A DNA stretch of 64,000 nt from Cydia pomonella. Taxonomy: Eukaryota > Arthropoda > Insecta > Lepidoptera > Tortricidae. Under the pieces are notes generated by a model that ran no database searches, was not told the origin of the DNA, and saw only the letters and a list, made by a program, of their open reading frames with translations. Positions 1-11,530 of this stretch are shown piece after piece. The DNA lies in contig NW_026907817.1 in assembly GCF_033807575.1 (NCBI RefSeq), forward strand, positions 24,284 through 88,283, read 5' to 3'. The number at the start of each line of letters is the position of its first letter. Position 1 is the stretch's first letter. Both the position numbers and the translations under genes were made by a program.

Positions 1-99
1 AGCTATATCCTCCAGGGGTGGAAGTGAAAGATGCATAAGACGCGAGTTAAGAGTTGAGTTAGCTGTTAACAGCCACTGGGTTGCAAGCGGTGCACACCT

Positions 100-345
100 C
101 TCGACACCCCTGAGCTGCTCATACCGGTGTTGCTCCTGGTCGTCTTTACGACGGCAGTTTCAGGGGCCTATCAATCCATAGACCGGTATACTGTTTACTT
201 TTTCTGCAATAGTGCCAATGCCTGCTGAGACCGGTTCATGGGTCTATTGTTGCACCTGTGAATGGGTTCCAGCAGGCGTTCTACATGACATTCAAGCTCT
301 CCGAATGGCCTTTACGTGTTGAAAAGACCGGGATTTACAAGACAG
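100..345 (+). repeat. Dispersed retroposon 3' segment with hairpin
   Basis: This segment resembles a lepidopteran retroposon 3' region. Its layout is shared with a diverged copy at 28560-28795: a CTTTTT-type stretch, then CAATAG, then a hairpin containing GTGAATGGGTT, then TACATGACAT or TACATAACAT. The hairpin is 220-277, closed by GCCTGCTG and CAGCAGGC. It has no open frame of its own. The clade is not identified. Confidence 0.5.
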
Positions 346-374
346 TGAAATCCAAAATGGAGAATCATATAATA

Positions 375-612
375 ATTCAGCCTATGTACGTCCCACTGCT
401 GGACACAGGCCTCCTCTCATGTGTGAGAGGGTTTGAGCTATAGTCCCCACACTAGCCCAATACGGGTTGGAGACTTTACATGCACGTTTGAATTTCTTCG
501 CGGATGTATGCAAGTTTCCTCACGATGTTTTCCTTCACCGAAAAAGCTAGTGGTAAATATCAAATGATATTCCGTACAAAAGTTCCGAAAGAAATCTTTG
601 GTACGAGCAACA
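375..612. repeat. Common lepidopteran retroposon tail
   Basis: The stretch carries phrases I recognise from a very abundant lepidopteran dispersed repeat: CGTCCCACTGCTGGACACAG, then CTCACGATGTTTTCCTTCAC, then a short AAATATCAAATGATATTCCG palindrome. The open frames here (61 and 73 codons) are not coding. Recognition is from memory; orientation is not assigned. Confidence 0.55.
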
Positions 613-1944
613 TTGTAGACAATAATCGTACTTCTCCCACTTGAGTGCTCTAAATTCAAGGGAGATGAAATTCAATTATGCCCTACGTTGCTTCGAATTC
701 TCTTCAGGTTCCTATAAGTTATAATGATTGTTTTAAACCACGCAACCAACAATCGCTCCTGTCATCGGCAGTGAGTAACCTTGTCCTGTCACGTTACGTC
801 GCTCGCAAATTTTGCCACGAACTGGGAGAACCGAGGCGGCATTGCGTTGAGTGCCTCTTATCTGACGCCTACATTTTGAATTTTGGGGTTCCCTTTGTTG
901 ATATATTATTTATATTTTACAAATAATATGATATCGATGCTTGGCGTCAACATCAAGTACATCAATACATAGCCCTACTAAACAATCACCTGCTAACCCT
1001 AAAGTGGCAGTTGGTAAACCACATTTTAGGTATTGCCAACTTGGGGGATTAAACAACTGGGGAAGCCTTGTCTGTAATTTCCTGTACAAGATAGTCTGAC
1101 GATTTTTGCCCGGGAGGGACACGTCAAATGTATGGTTAATAATCATGTCAGATAAACGTCGGTCCATATGACCATTGGCCGAGGTTTTCGACAGAAGGGT
1201 AAGCTCTTAAAGGCTTTGTTAAATCCTCCAAGACTGCCAATGAATAGAAGTGTTGCAAAGGTATCACAACTAAAATCTCGTTTTAATTAAAAACATGACT
1301 ATAGGGAGTCACTGCCAAATCGAAATGAGTTCCAATTTTCTTATTTTCTATTTCCGCGCTTGTACTATTATTTAATTGGTCTGCAAAAACTGTAAAATGA
1401 TTCTGTAACAGTCAAAATGAATTATTTAAAGGAAATAGGTACCTAGCAAAGGTGGGATAAGAGTTATAATCCAATAATAATAGATTTATGTACGACCGTC
1501 ATTACTTGTGGGTTTAAATTGCCCTAATTTGAATCCCTAGTCGCATTTCGGCAAGGGCTATCTCTCACTTTAAATCTTTACTGAGTCATTAAAAAGAGAT
1601 GGAATACAGTTTCAGAAGAAGATATATTTAAAACTAACATGCTTGCTATAATTTTCATGAATATCACAATTATGTTCTCACACAATTAATCCTTAATCCA
1701 ATAATATAGGGTTTCAATGCGGCCTCCCCGTATTTCGTGAACAAAATCCTTTATTTCTGTTAGTACGTGAAAATATTGTTTCATCAGAGCGAATTTCTCT
1801 ATAAGGACCATTACTATGAAATTCGACAAATATTATTTCATTTCAATTATTGAATATATTAATCAAGTAGTACACTACACACAATACATTCGCATTCAGA
1901 CTGCATTGCGGTATGGTGCAGCTTTGCACAAAGTCTTGGTGTCC
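613..1944. other. No gene recognised
   Basis: AT-rich sequence with only short chance frames of up to 85 codons on either strand. I see no splice-linked coding series, no terminal repeats and no tRNA fold. Confidence 0.6.
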
Positions 1945-2425
1945 AGGCTTCTCAGCAGAAAAACTAAGATCCGAATTTACAATACCTGTGAAGCCTGAAC
2001 ATTAACTTTGAAAGAAGAAAGTAAGCTTCTGGTGGCTGAGAGGTAGATTCTTCGCAAAATCCACGGCCCAACGCGGAGACCCGATGGCAGCTGGAGAATC
2101 CGCAAAAACGTGGAAGTCGAACAAATAGTTGCTGAGACAAATGTCATGGGTGTCACAAAGGCGCAAAGGCTTCGGTGACTCGGTCATCTAGAGTGAATGG
2201 GAGGGGATCGGGCGGTGAAAGAAAAAGTTTTTCGTTTGAGGGAAAAGCGACAGCACGCCGCCCGGCCTATCGACCTAGGTATTGATGGGCAGATGTGGTG
2301 GAGACGGATCTGCGCGAGCTGGAGCTCGCAGGTCCTGTCAAGACCGAGCTCATTGGCAAGCAGTCGTGTTGGAGGCGCCAAAGCGTATCTTGGTTTTGGG
2401 TTGCTGCGCCAGATGAGTAAGTAAA
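1945..2425 (+). pseudogene. Decayed C-terminus of an RTE-type LINE reverse transcriptase
   Basis: One frame reads like the C-terminal end of an RTE-class non-LTR retrotransposon ORF, broken by stops. Recognisable blocks are KTKIRIYNT, then LLVAER, then ILRKIHGP, then RPDGSWRIRKN, then KAQRLR, and LGHLE followed by DRAVK. In-frame stops fall after NTCEA, after VAER, after QRLR and after GHLE. A likely frameshift lies after about 2250, because the downstream part no longer matches the family. In the intact protein this region follows the thumb of the reverse transcriptase. Nothing upstream of about 1.9 kb looks like the catalytic domain, so the copy is 5'-truncated, as is usual for LINEs. It is old and cannot make protein. 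Confidence 0.75.
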
Positions 2426-2603
2426 TCAAGTAGTAATAAATAGCAATTTTAAATAAATGAAACTATGAAAACACTAAATGCATATGAAGTCATTTGACGC
2501 TCAAGGTTTTATTTACCCAAATCAAATGTATATTTTACAACCCGTAGTTGTAAACAGAAGTTATGTAAGCATCACAGTAGTTAATATCCTGTTTGTGCCC
2601 ATA

Positions 2604-3018
2604 CGGCCCGATCGATGCGAACGTTGAGATAAAGTTTATTCAGTGACCATAATTTTATATCCGCAAAGCAGGCTTCGTCAGGTAAACACAAACTCACAAT
2701 CAACTACAGGCTTCGTCAAAAAACAATACAGCGGTAAAATCTGCAACATGCTTCATCAACTTACTCTAAAAGTATACATTAAAAACCTTACAAATAAAAA
2801 ACACCCTCTAACTCGCTGCCAGCAGGCCGTGTGCCCAGTAGACTGGCCACAATTCCCCGTTGAATCGCGATGCAAATTCTTTGGGAAAAATACTGACCAG
2901 CAATTTGATCACTCGCGACGCCAAATCCTATATTCTTCAAACTAAAACATCACTTTTGATACTGACATATCCTATCTTTAGTAAATTTTTGACGTATCTT
3001 AAAGTTCGAATCAGGCTG
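2604..3018. other. Unknown 415-bp insert within the solo LTR
   Basis: The insert lies between LTR bases that are adjacent in the intact copies at 29 and 35 kb. It contains a 100-codon open frame (2643-2945) that I do not recognise, and short repeats of GGCTTCGTCA at about 2670 and 2707. No clear terminal inverted repeats are visible. A possible 3-bp duplication (ATA) flanks it. Nature unknown. Confidence 0.45.
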
Positions 3019-3190
3019 TTATACTGATAATCACGTGTAGTATGCATCTGGCTTTATACTTTTTGGTTGTTGTTTGTATGGGAACTTTTAGTATATATGG
3101 ATAACTGTCAGATTTAGGCGGAATGCCGTCGCCTGATGTTATGTTCGATATGATTTTATTAAATTAATACGGTGTATCGATGTAATAAAA

Positions 3191-3450
3191 CAAAATAAAT
3201 AAATAAACAATAAATATTATAGATACATTCATACACAAATTGACAAAGTCCCACGGTAAGCTAAGAATGCTTGTGTTGTTAGTACTTAGACTACGACATA
3301 TATAATATACAAATACTTGCATACATAGAAAACATCCATGACTCAGGAACAAAAATCTGTGGTCATCACACAAATAAATTCCCTTGCCGGGATTCGAACC
3401 CAGGACCATCGGCTTCATATCCACTAGACACTAGACCAGACCGGTCGTCA
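3191..3450 (-). mobile_element. tRNA-derived SINE (family A), copy 1
   Basis: Read on the minus strand, it starts TTTGACGACCGGTCTGGTCTAG and carries the pol III B-box sequence GGTTCGAATCCCGG, then the body (CATTTATTTGTGTGATGA-like) and an AT-rich tail of TTTATTTATT units. Five further copies in this window, all on the minus strand, share this order. It sits inside the solo LTR and is therefore the younger insertion; AAATAAAT on both sides is a possible target duplication. Confidence 0.85.
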
Positions 3451-3809
3451 AATAAATGTTAACTGGAAGCAGTGGTTTGTGTGCTTGGGTTTGTGTTTGG
3501 GTTTACCCATTTACTGAGTATTCAATGAATGCATGATATTAATTAGGAGGGTATGAATACATTGATATTATAAATCCGAAAAGCAATAGCCTCCCACACC
3601 CGCCTAAATAAGAAGCCTATTTATTCCCCCGAACGGTAAGAATACGGGAAAATGGGGAATAATCTGATTTGCAAGCATTGCGAAGTTGACGTTTATTAAT
3701 GTGAAGGCCAAATTGAATCGTCTTCGGGGTTCCGTTGTTGTCGTACGAACCGAGCCGCCGCCATACAAAAGTTACGCTTTCATTTGAAAAATGTATAAGG
3801 TAAGGTAGG

Positions 3810-4517
3810 CAAGGCTTGGAAACCGGTTAAATTTCCAAACGGCGGTGCGGTTATCATGTAGTTGGCACAAAACCTTTTAAATTCCGTTTCGTTCGATAAA
3901 CCGTTATTTTTAAACCGGTTTTTATGAGAACAGTTCTTTACAGATTAACCGGTTTAGAACAATATAAACCGGTTTCTTCCCATGTCGGTGTCTATGTTTA
4001 CGTGGCACACCATCAGGCCGACCGGCCGTTTCGTCGTTTGTCGAATAAACCGTTTTTTAGGTTACAATAAAGTTATTGAATCGTTCGCGTACTAAATAAA
4101 AAAAGAGTTCGGAAGTTACTCTGTAAATGAGTACAATTGAATTTATAACGACATTAGTAATTTTATTTATTATTAAATTGTGTGCATTTGTATTTTAAAC
4201 ATGATATATTGTTCTTTTTATAATATTTTTAACTTTATTTGGCATTTTAACGACAATTCCAAATTAATATTAAGTTGGTTTATATTCTATTGTTTGACAT
4301 TTTTTTCCTTGGACGTGACAATCGTTAATTGATTATAAATCTATTATTTTTAATTTATAATGTAATGTTTGACGATCACGATGAGAAGATAAACATACTT
4401 TGACGAATGTAGCAAATTTATAGTGTAATTTTCATCGTGAAATAAAGAAATCTAAATTTAATCTAAACCGAAATAAATCAGATTTTACCGGTATTTTATA
4501 ACCGGTTTCGAGCCTTG
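3810..4517. mobile_element. Non-autonomous hAT-like element with ACCGGTT motifs
   Basis: The ends are inverted: CAAGGCTTGGAAACCGGTTA on the left and, reverse-complemented, CAAGGCTCGAAACCGGTTAT on the right. AACCGGTT-like words recur inside both ends (about 3823, 3914, 3949, 3969, 4489, 4500), like subterminal transposase sites. The flanking octamers AAGGTAGG and AAGGGAAA could be a decayed 8-bp duplication, which would fit hAT. There is no transposase frame; the interior is AT-rich filler. Confidence 0.55.
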
Positions 4518-5584
4518 AAGGGAAAACTAACAGTATGAGGATTCCGTAAAAGTGTTTGTCTTTCCGTACAAGCTGGAGTGGTTAGAGTATATAGCGCTAC
4601 CTTATAGCAAAATAGGCACAATGGTTGCCGATTTGCGGAAAATGCCCAGAAGAACTAACTAAATAATAAACTTAGTGTTAATTTTGCCCCGGTGATAGTC
4701 TTACCCCTCCTTACCTTACGGAAATAATATGAAATTTGATTACGTACTAGTTTTGTTGCTAGAAATTGTTAAAAGAAATTAGAGCGCAATTTTATTTCAT
4801 GACACTTTTTCGAAACAATACATTTCAATGTAAGTGTGCAAAGTGTTTAATTATATACGAGTCCCTAGATGTCTTTTGTGTGCCGTAGGCGAATAAAAGA
4901 CACGAGACAAGTAAATAATGACACTTGCACACGTACATTGAACGACTTTTTTAATACATTTGCGAAAAAAAAAAAAAATATTAGTTACGCGAGTATTACA
5001 TTTACAGACTTTATTGTTACGAATTTTCTCTTGAACATTAATGATATTGTTAATTCGAAACTATATACTACGTTCAGCGCTCACAGTTGCAAATCAAGAT
5101 GAATTATTTTAATTCAACTAAATTTTAAGTGAATATTCTGAAAATGTATGTATGTATGTAAACACTTTATCGTAGATAAGGGACAGGTAAAGATACAATT
5201 TAAAAAAAAGTTGGTAATGTACAAAGGCGAGCTTATCTCTATCGTCAGTAAATCATGAAAGACAAACGAACACTATGTACAAAATATCAATAGATATACA
5301 ATTAAATAAGAAATACTTAGTCATACTCAACCAGAACACAAGTCATTGGAGAGCCATAACTTATGCAAGTTTGTCTTAAGTGATGCTACCGACTGTGACT
5401 GTAGTAGAGTCGATTCCGTCCTTCGAAAGATCTCAAATTTTGTTGGAAAATCAGAGTAGAAGTTCAAATAACTGATTACAATCATTAATGATGGCGTCGT
5501 TTCATCAAAAAGTTTTTTGCGTAAGCTCGCGTTCATAAAGGCACTAGTTGCTACAGCGGCGTAAAGGCGCCGTTGTTATGAGCC
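4518..5584. other. No gene recognised
   Basis: AT-rich sequence with a 13-A run near 4966 and four TGTA tetranucleotides at about 5146-5161. The 77- and 69-codon frames have no recognisable composition or motif. Confidence 0.55.
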
Positions 5585-5800
5585 CTTGGGGGCGATTTTT
5601 GAATTTCAAGCGCTCGATTTCGTCACTCGAAAATCGGCGAAATGCTATTTTTGAAATACGAGCGATAGAAATTGAGAATCAAGTGGTATTGACCAATCGT
5701 TTTCATTTCTATTTGTAAAATTTAAATGCATAGTAGTAGAGATATTATTAAAGGGTAATCACGAAATCGAGCGTTCAAAATAATAAAATCATCCCCCAAG
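5585..5800. mobile_element. 216-bp MITE with about 40-bp terminal inverted repeats
   Basis: The left end CTTGGGGGCGATTTTTGAA, followed by CGCTCGATTTCGT, is matched in reverse complement by the right end (ACGAAATCGAGCG ... ATCCCCCAAG). The internal CGAGCG words are repeated. No reading frame and no certain target duplication. Confidence 0.65.
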
Positions 5801-6785
5801 TCGTTTTCCGAATGCAGCTTGATGAGCATTGAGTCGTTTATGCACGGGACCGCGTTTTTTTTGAATTGTTAATTTAAAATAAAAGACTCGATTTGTTCGA
5901 TTAAAATCGATCCTGGTTTCGCTTGTCGACCGAGAGTTAACTACTTCGAGGTGTGGTGTGCACTTTTGCACTCCGGACTCTCCGGAGGGGTAATTAACGG
6001 CAACTATCTAAGGGTTAGCCAATAAACTTGCAATTTTTGACTTGGAATTTAAAAATTATAAGTTTACCTAATTTCGTATCAACTCCGATCAGTCATTGCC
6101 AGTATAACAATAACATTAAATAATCAAACACAAAGCTCTCATGTCCTAATTTTCAATAATTACGTAAAGCAGTATCTTCATTACAAAACTTCATTTCAAA
6201 ACAAAATAAAGGAGGGTGCCTTTGATGATTCAAGAATTTCAAGTTCCACTCCAGTTTGCGCGCACCCTATCAATCGGAACGAGGAAAAAACTGCTAAACG
6301 AACGCTTGTTAAGAATCGGAAACACGCCTTATCTTGAGCCTCGAACAAAATGAGGATTACTTTGAAAAAGTGATTGTTCTTTTACGTTGCTGGCATGAAA
6401 CTGAACGTTCTTCCAGTAATCTGAAAGTTCAATTTAGAAGAAAGTAGCAACAGATTTATGACGCTTTGAAACAAAAAATCTGAAATTACGCCTCCCCAGA
6501 GAAAGCCAATGTCCAGGCGAACGTACAAATGTATACCTTTGATGCTTGGTTGGCTAGAGTTCAAAGTCGATAGCTAATTGAGGGGTTGTTGATTTCTTTA
6601 CTCAGTTTTTGTGTTTTTTGTTGAGGAAAGGACTTTATAAGAGATGCTACTGTTTTTTACACGAGATTGAAGGATGCTATTCAATTTTCTACATAAATTC
6701 TATCTATCTCGCCTACTAAATATGCATAGAAATGCAGTTAATAGAGTTACTGAATTTACAATACAAATTAACAATACCGTTTATT
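5801..6785. other. No gene recognised
   Basis: Only short frames (60 codons). A C-rich to AT-rich transition near 5980 has no recognisable feature. Confidence 0.5.
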
Positions 6786-6960
6786 ATATAAAAAATAAAG
6801 ATAAAGATAAAAAGATAAAAAAAATGTTTATTGCACAAGAAAGGACACAGAAAAAGTATACAGCGGTTGTTTTTAAGAGTTGGTGCATAACTAGATTGAC
6901 AACAGAGTTTCCAGGAGTCCCCGCACTAGGCTAGGCCTGTATCGCGGGAGACCAGAAGTA
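6786..6960 (-). repeat. Retroposon 3' tail
   Basis: Begins with an A/T-rich simple tract (TAAAGATAAAGATAAAAAGA), then ATGTTTATTGCACAAGAAA, a phrase typical of the 3' end of lepidopteran LINE copies inserted in reverse. It ends near CGGGAGACCAGAAG. The 86-codon frame here is incidental. Confidence 0.45.
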
Positions 6961-7614
6961 CATATCAATGTCATGCAAGTCAACGAAAAACTAAAATATA
7001 TTTTTATATGTATATTAAATATGACATTCAGGTTTATACCTAAGTTGATACATGCAGTTTTCAGTATTAAACTATTTATCTAATGCTTCATTCTTTATAA
7101 CTTCGGTTCTATACTAATATTTTAGTCCAGTTCATTTTATATAATTAATAAAGTTAATGTTAAACAATTCTTAGGAGTAATGTCTCAGTTTCGCTATAAT
7201 CAAGTGACAACAACCAGTTGAAGAGTAACCTTTTGGCTACATGCACAGTGCAATTAATTAATTCGCTCTGAAACTTTACGGCCATGTTGTAAATCGAAGA
7301 GCAGAGGACGTCGCCAAAACGTCTCCCAAATATGAAAAAAAAAACAGCTACTTTATTTAAAATATTTCAATTTCATCAAACCAACAAAAATGCACACCTC
7401 TTGAGGTTGCACAAACTCGGATTGGACGCGAAGGACCAAGTGAAGGTATTGAAACGATTTCCAACCTACTGGGAATTAATTATTCGAAAAATATATAATA
7501 ATTTTATTGGCTTAATACCAAAGAATATAATACTCACTAGGAGAAGAACGCTAACTCCATACAAAAAAATGTCCCTTTCAAAAGTTCGTTTATACTAGTG
7601 GCGCTCTCTTTGTA

Positions 7615-7720
7615 TCTCAGTACTAAAATTGACAACCAGTTTAGCCTGGCGGGTTTTGGTAGGTAGTGATCCAGTTCTAGCTAGTGGTTCTGGGTTCGAA
7701 TCCCGCCGACGGAATTTCTT
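7615..7720 (+). repeat. tRNA-like / SINE-type segment
   Basis: Contains a B-box-like GGTTCGAATCCC at 7689-7700 and inverted ends (GGCGGG at about 7648, CCCGCC at about 7698), but no full cloverleaf can be drawn. It resembles a tRNA-derived SINE head, or a repeat containing one. Not a functional tRNA. Confidence 0.4.
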
Positions 7721-9072
7721 TTTGTATTTTTTCATTTTTGTTTTTGTTAGGGTGAGGTTATCAAATTAGTATTTACCAAAAAAAAAATATTGTGCCACAT
7801 ATTAATCAAAATCACAGGCATCTTTTGTCCTAAGAGATAATGATATCTATATTTTGAAGTTTTTTCAATATAAAAGGTAACAATACAGTTTATTATCAAG
7901 TTATAAATATTTTTATTCCTATATATTAGGATCAAAAGAGCTTAATTCGTTCGAAAAACATACAATAGGCAGGAAAAAAGTCATTTTCTATACAAATTTA
8001 TGTATCGGACGGGGCACTGTAACTGTGACACTTCCATATGATATCTACATACCTATATGAATTTTATTCAATGAGACCACAGGTCGGTAATTACGGTTCA
8101 TTATTGATGTGGGTACCAAATAGTTAACCTATCCTGTGCGTGTGATTATTATCTTTTGATTTTTTTAAGGCGTTATTTATGTTTAGGTCGCCTATTTTTA
8201 GCACATGTTTTAATTCCCAGATTACCTTCATAACAATAAATAGAAGTCATTAAAATCTTCATGATAAAAACAATTTTATATATATACATATACTATTTAT
8301 TGCATTTAATATAGCTTTTTATATATCTAAAACATGATCTTTGGCACATCTGATTTTACTCCACAATTGCAATTAGTGTAAATTTTAATCATATCACATA
8401 TATCATGAATATATGACAGACAAAGTTGTTATTACATCTATCCGATTGTCGGACACTTTCTGCTCCACAGCTCAGTGCAGCGGTCTTGTTGATGGTCACC
8501 GGGAAACTACAACTAGTCGGAATTATGTGGCGGATCCGTGCCTTTTGATTTTGAGCCTTTCCAAGGAAATGATATGACGGCCAAGGATTATTTTCTCACG
8601 TTCACCCTCTAAAACAAAACAGTCACATTTTAAACAATACTATAACCTATGTCCCTAATTACTAACCTTGCTAATAGCTACCAGAGTTCTAAATTGCCAG
8701 CTAAAACAATGTTAAATTTTGCATCTATGATGAATTTTGATTGTAATTTTGGATGCGATAGGGCGTCCGTGGGACTTCAGAGGGTGGTAAGATTAAATTT
8801 ATGTATTTGAATTTGGCAATAGTACACTTAATTTATTTATAGATTAAAATATTTCTTACCTTGAATTAATTGTTGTTTCTTAGTTTAGTACAATAGATTA
8901 AACTTTAACCGAGTCTGAGCGGAGATACTGTGCGGTGAATTTTTAAGTTTAAAACTTAATCAATAAATCTATTTCAAGAACATAAATCGTTATTTAATCA
9001 TTTTATATGAAAACAGATAGTTTTGAAAATGAAAATAGTTTTGCGTCAATGACTATGACAGCATTGACATTG
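7721..9072. other. No gene recognised
   Basis: Very AT-rich sequence with short frames only. No terminal repeats or coding series seen. Confidence 0.5.
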
Positions 9073-9178
9073 CAGACTTTTGTCTATGTTCTAACCGGCC
9101 AGACCCAAGTGCAAGGCTTTATGGAGGGTATATGTGCCTCTGACCTCCATAGATTTTATGAACATAGACAAAGACAAA
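9073..9178. repeat. Palindromic repeat (about 105 bp)
   Basis: Two nested stems: GACTTTTGTCTATGTTC pairs with GAACATAGACAAAGAC, and CTTTATGGAGG pairs with CCTCCATAGA. It is a foldback unit and could be a MITE remnant. Confidence 0.55.
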
Positions 9179-9472
9179 CTGAAATGGGTAATAATTTATA
9201 TAAAATAATAATAATTTACATATGGTAGTGTGACATAAATCAAAATATTTGATAATAATGATTTTATTTGTTCCCAAAGTTGAATAGACAAAGTCAGATA
9301 GGAGCAATGTTGCTGTAGCAAAATATTTTTATATTAATAACTGGTATCTATTTCCAGAATGTCAGACCACACATGCGCAATTATGAAGCGTCACGTCTTT
9401 CTAAGGAAGTCGACAGGCCTTGCTTAATACAGTCTTCTGATATATTTGATAGTGTCTCAAACATTAATTTCA

Positions 9473-9570
9473 GCGCCATCTTACCAGTGAAGGTGTAGTT
9501 ACTACATCAAAATGGTTCGGTTCGGAGGCTACATTTTATGGCAGTGTTTGCCACCCTTCACTAGATGGCG
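9473..9570. repeat. Short foldback repeat
   Basis: GCGCCATCTTACCAGTGAAGG at the left is mirrored by CCCTTCACTAGATGGCG at the right. A CGCCATCTAGTG-ended foldback is a common insect MITE type. No coding potential. Confidence 0.45.
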
Positions 9571-9870
9571 TGTACAGATGTGAGGTCGCATCAAAGTACA
9601 AGCTTTAAAGTTCGCAAGTGGTCAAATAGGTGGCGTTACTGGTCCATCACAAGATATTTTAAAACATAAAAGATGTCTCCCATAGATTCTCGCTACACTG
9701 AGCTACATTTATTAAGGGACCAACCCCGAAATTGCGAAAAAATGTTTGGCGTTTTTTATAAATTTTGGCTGATCAGGTGTCGATGTTTTCTATGTAAAAT
9801 AAAAAAAAACACGATTTGTATGTCATGCTCAGATCATTTTGAACACGCGCTTAGTAACTTTTGCTATGGA

Positions 9871-9970
9871 CTGTATATAGTCAACGTCAAATATATGTTT
9901 ATACTTTTTCACCTTATTACTTTATAATAAGGCGAAACGTGTAAACGTGTCTTTCACGTCGACTATATCT
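9871..9970. repeat. Short foldback repeat
   Basis: TATATAGTCAACGT is mirrored by CACGTCGACTATAT, with an inner stem CACCTTATTACTTT / ATAATAAGGCG. Probably a small MITE. The 84-codon frame that ends within it is a consequence of the palindrome. Confidence 0.4.
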
Positions 9971-10169
9971 ACCTAAAATCTTAATCTACTATGAATAAGT
10001 TAATTGAATAGGTTCGAAGTATTTCGATGTAATTTATATTATAGAGGATTACAAAGCCTTGAAATCAATTAGACTAGGATTCAACTTTGAGAAAAAAATC
10101 TAGTTTTTACGCACCGACGAGAAAAAATATTGAAATCAAGATAGTATATTATTCAAATAGAAATATTAA

Positions 10170-10350
10170 AATGCTCTTATAAACGTCAAATAACGCTCTT
10201 ATAAATGTCCGGCTCTAACCCTACACTTCTGACCCGAGAAGATTTAAATCCCCCCTCATCCCAATCTGGGCCGGCAAGTGACCCGACGGGACACATATTT
10301 TCAAAACATTAGGTACATCTTATAATTAACAGCCATTAAATAAGAAAGAA
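10170..10350 (-). repeat. Dispersed repeat (family E), copy 1
   Basis: The reverse complement of this stretch matches 35415-35600: TTAATTATAAGATGTA, then ATGTTTTGAAAA, a GTCCCG word, a TTGGGAT word, GGGGGG(A/T)TTTAAATC, TTCTCGGGT and AGAGCC(G/A)G. Identity of the family is unknown; the two copies are diverged. Confidence 0.55.
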
Positions 10351-10814
10351 TCCCATTCAGGTTACCTTAGAAATAATATTAAATAAAAATAATATTACAT
10401 ACCTACGAGCAATTTCGACATCCGAGTTTTCTCGGCCACCAGGAAATTAAAGCTTTAATCACCCTACACGCCCGACGGCATGCACACCCTAATTAATTTA
10501 TTTAAGCATCATTTTTTGGTTAGCTTGTTTATTTTTTTCGTGTGTTGCTCTATAGCAACGCCGCCGTATAAGAACATAAAAAATGCTAAACATAGACTGA
10601 AAAATAGGTGAAGGATCCTAAATAATTACATAAGTATAAAAGACTATCTTAGTTGGATGTGTGTGTTTGAGGAGAGAAAAGTCATAAAATGGATAAAAGT
10701 GTTATATCACGTAGCCTTTTTAGGGCTAACTTGATCATAATATCTGGCCGACATGTAGTACTGTAAATGTATGACCTATTGGTACTTCAGGTGGCAATCT
10801 TAATTTATACCTTG

Positions 10815-10990
10815 TTGTGGAAACGGCGGGCTGCTGGGGTGCTGACGCGAAACAGTTTGTGCGTGACATAGGCCACCGATGCAGGCAAAAGGGACAAAAC
10901 TCCGGCTCCGAGCTGTTCCTGTTTCAAAGTCTATCCATAGCCACTAGCGTGGTAATGCTGCGATCATTATGGTACTTTTGTACAGAAGCG
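10815..10990 (+). pseudogene. Fragment of a retroelement ORF C-terminus
   Basis: The frame reads ETAGCWGADAKQFVRDIGHR, then LFLFQSLSIA. This matches the layout of a C-terminal block I know from insect retroelement ORFs (GxWGxxAxxxVxDIGxR ... SFLxQRLSIAxQRGNA). The minus-strand fragment at 46518-46775 carries the same block (VDVTGDRRAG, then SIAIQRGNAGSILG). The copy is short, has lost the QRGNA end by frameshift, and is not functional. It may be part of a longer decayed LINE, but neighbours on either side are unrecognised. Confidence 0.45.
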
Positions 10991-11070
10991 ACAAGGGACT
11001 CGTTTTATTAGTTACGGTGTGTAATTATTTGTAATCTATGATTTATGTAAACTTTATAAACTTTAATAGT

Positions 11071-11530
11071 TATTTACGATACAAGTGCGAAAAATAGGAA
11101 ATTCGTAACGAGTGGCGATACATTAAAACACGACCAAAGGGAGTGTTTTAAATCGACGCGAGTTGCTAATTACCTATTCGCTAATGTATCGTACAACGTT
11201 TTACAGTACCGACATATGACCCTTTAAATTTTCGACATAGTTACATAATGTGCTAATTTACGCACTAGTGCGGAAAAGTAGCACCATATGTACTGTAATA
11301 GTACATTACGATACAAGTGCGAAAAATAGGAAATTCGAAAAGAGTGGCGATAAATTAAAACACGACCGAAGGGAGTGTTTTAAATCGACACGAGTTGCGA
11401 ATTACCTATTCGCACATGACTGTATCGTACAACGTTTTACAGTACATATGGTCCTTTTAATATTCGACATAGTAACGTAATATGCTAATTTTCGCACTAG
11501 TGCGGTAAAGTAACACAATATGTACTGTAA
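11071..11530. repeat. Tandem pair of cruciform-forming repeats (232-bp period)
   Basis: Two consecutive copies start at TACGATACAAGTGCGAAA (11075 and 11307). Each unit contains one palindrome pairing ACAAGTGCGAAAAATAGG with its mirror near TACCTATTCGCACATGTATCG, with an inner AAAACAC/GTGTTTTA stem, and a second palindrome pairing TTTTACAGTACATATGG with CCATATGTACTGTAA around CGCACTAGTGCG. Further copies lie at 23672-23940 and 56309-56457. No coding capacity. Confidence 0.75.

Larger units (their letters stand above)
2564..3540 (+). repeat. Solo LTR, split by two later insertions
   Basis: This is a diverged copy of the 278-bp LTR found at 28999-29276 and 34947-35224, in the reverse orientation to those. 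The pieces are 2564-2603 (TGTAAGCATCACAGTAG onward), 3019-3190 (ATACTGATAATCACGTG through the TATATATGG and TAATAAAA stretch), and about 3451-3540 (GTTAACTGGAAGCAGTGG through ATTTACTGAG). The two gaps are an unknown 415-bp insert and a SINE. No second LTR or internal coding region is adjacent, so it is best read as a solo LTR. Confidence 0.75.
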
